From an uncultured Bacteroidota bacterium (GTDB taxonomy: Bacteria; Bacteroidota; Bacteroidia; Chitinophagales; Chitinophagaceae): a stretch of DNA of 15,658 nt. The notes under the pieces are model-generated. The model had not been told where the DNA came from and did not search any database. It saw only the letters and a list, made by a program, of their open reading frames with translations. Numbering within the stretch: position 1 is the first letter of the stretch; each line of letters begins with the position of its first letter. Location: assembly GCA_937928385.1 (NCBI GenBank), contig CALEZD010000070.1, positions 1 to 15,658 of the forward strand. The letters are read 5' to 3'. Of this stretch, positions 14,963-15,658 are shown in pieces. The position numbers and the translations under genes are program-made.

Positions 14963-14980
14963 ATAGAGGAACCATTAAGC

Positions 14981-15012
14981 AAAAATAAATCCCGCTGTAT
15001 GCACAGCGGGAT
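14981..15012 (-). terminator. Intrinsic terminator of the EGF-like lipoprotein gene
   Basis: A perfect 10-bp stem (ATCCCGCTGT at 14989-14998 with ACAGCGGGAT at 15003-15012) has a 4-base loop. On the minus strand it is followed by TTATTTTT. It lies 24 bases after the stop of the 15036-15575 gene. The plus-strand side lacks a T run, so it serves the minus strand. Confidence 0.9.
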
Positions 15013-15035
15013 TCGAATATGATTAGTTAAGTGGA

Positions 15036-15575
15036 TTACCTGTTCCATTTTGAAGGCAGGCCCGTATTCACGCCAAAGTCATTAGTTACGCCCTCAGGGT
15101 TTACTATTTTGTAACGTACAGTCAGCTCACCATGCTCAGGGTAGAAGTCTTCCCATTTCAGGGTGCCCCATCCTTCAATCACATAGCCATTTACTGTTTG
15201 CTGAGGTATAAACAGGCTGTCGCCTTTTACACGTACGTTCACCGAATTGCCGGGAAACCTGTTGTAGAAATTGGTGATGGTCATATCAGTAGCGCCTTCA
15301 CCATTTACAAAGGATATTTCGTATTGCGCGGGATTGGTAGATGTACCGTCTTCAAATACGGTCCACACACCCCTGTACTTCTCCCTGGTTACGATTTCGC
15401 AATGCGTGCCTTCATAGCCCGATGGACAGATACAATCGCCTTCGGCACATGTACCGTCATAAGCGCATACTATAGATTTACAAGGGTCGTCATTACAGGA
15501 AGTTACTGTTACCGTGGTAAATACGGCTGCGACACCCATCGCCGACAAGATAATAGATTTTAAACGGGCTTTCAT
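15036..15575 (-). CDS. Lipoprotein with one EGF-like domain
   Basis: A 179-residue lipoprotein. The signal peptide (hydrophobic 8-24) ends in VTSC with the likely lipidated Cys27. A compact EGF-like domain follows, with six cysteines at 32, 37, 43, 48, 50 and 59 in the C-x4-C-x5-C-x4-C-x-C-x8-C spacing, including the GYEGTHC ending. The remaining 115 residues are beta-rich (YRGVWTVFEDG onward) and match no family I can name. A start at 15635 would add 20 residues and lies upstream of the predicted promoter, so 15575 is preferred. It is probably surface- or envelope-anchored; EGF-like modules usually mediate binding. Convergent with ccmF, with its own promoter and terminator. Confidence 0.85.
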   Translation of the reverse strand: MKARLKSIILSAMGVAAVFTTVTVTSCNDDPCKSIVCAYDGTCAEGDCICPSGYEGTHCEIVTREKYRGVWTVFEDGTSTNPAQYEISFVNGEGATDMTITNFYNRFPGNSVNVRVKGDSLFIPQQTVNGYVIEGWGTLKWEDFYPEHGELTVRYKIVNPEGVTNDFGVNTGLPSKWNR

Positions 15576-15601
15576 TAGCACATTATGTTTTTTAACGAGC
15601 T

Positions 15602-15632
15602 TAAAGATAAACGAAACAATTTTAAAATGCAA
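15602..15632 (-). promoter_or_regulatory. Promoter of the EGF-like lipoprotein gene
   Basis: On the minus strand TTG (15630-15632) is followed after 20 bases by TATCTTTA (15602-15609), one mismatch from TAnnTTTG. Initiation near 15597 gives a leader of about 22 bases to the ATG at 15575. Confidence 0.5.
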
Positions 15633-15658
15633 CAAACCCTAAAATTTATAAACTGCCT

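Overview
The window looks like chromosomal DNA of a Bacteroidota bacterium, probably near the Chitinophagaceae. The family level is inferred from the protein repertoire. The evidence is Bacteroidota-type -7 boxes (TAnnTTTG) before several genes, weak Shine-Dalgarno sites, Bacteroidota-type lipoproteins, a DUF4292 protein beside a TPR protein, and a Cys-type CcmE.

Layout. At 187-642 (+) is a secreted META-domain protein. It converges on an ALDH7-family aldehyde dehydrogenase (691-2217, -) across a shared hairpin terminator. Next, all on the minus strand, are a MntA/HepT type VII toxin-antitoxin pair (2278-2908) and a tightly packed CDP-sugar operon read as rfbF, rfbG, rfbC (5322 down to 2934). 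Upstream of these on the same strand is an overlapping series: dut, sugar nucleotidyltransferase, TPR protein, DUF4292 lipoprotein (9498 down to 5416). A small K+-channel-like protein lies at 9587-10270 (-).

From about 10.4 kb the plus strand carries an unrecognised lipoprotein (10479-11312). A 565-base non-coding stretch follows, holding palindromic repeat elements. Then come ccmE and ccmF (11878-14765), for cytochrome c maturation. The window ends with an EGF-like lipoprotein on the minus strand (15036-15575), which has its own promoter and terminator.

How the genes fit together. RfbF makes CDP-glucose, RfbG converts it to CDP-4-keto-6-deoxyglucose, and the RfbC-like cupin probably epimerises that product. 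No reductase, dehydrase or transferase is present to finish the sugar. The dut to DUF4292 series looks like a housekeeping and envelope cluster. CcmE carries CxxxY in place of the usual haem-binding HxxxY, and it is paired with CcmF without ccmG or ccmH nearby. This resembles the variant 'system I*' described in archaea and Desulfovibrio. That pair and the repeat element upstream of it are the most interesting items. I see no wholly new multi-gene system here.
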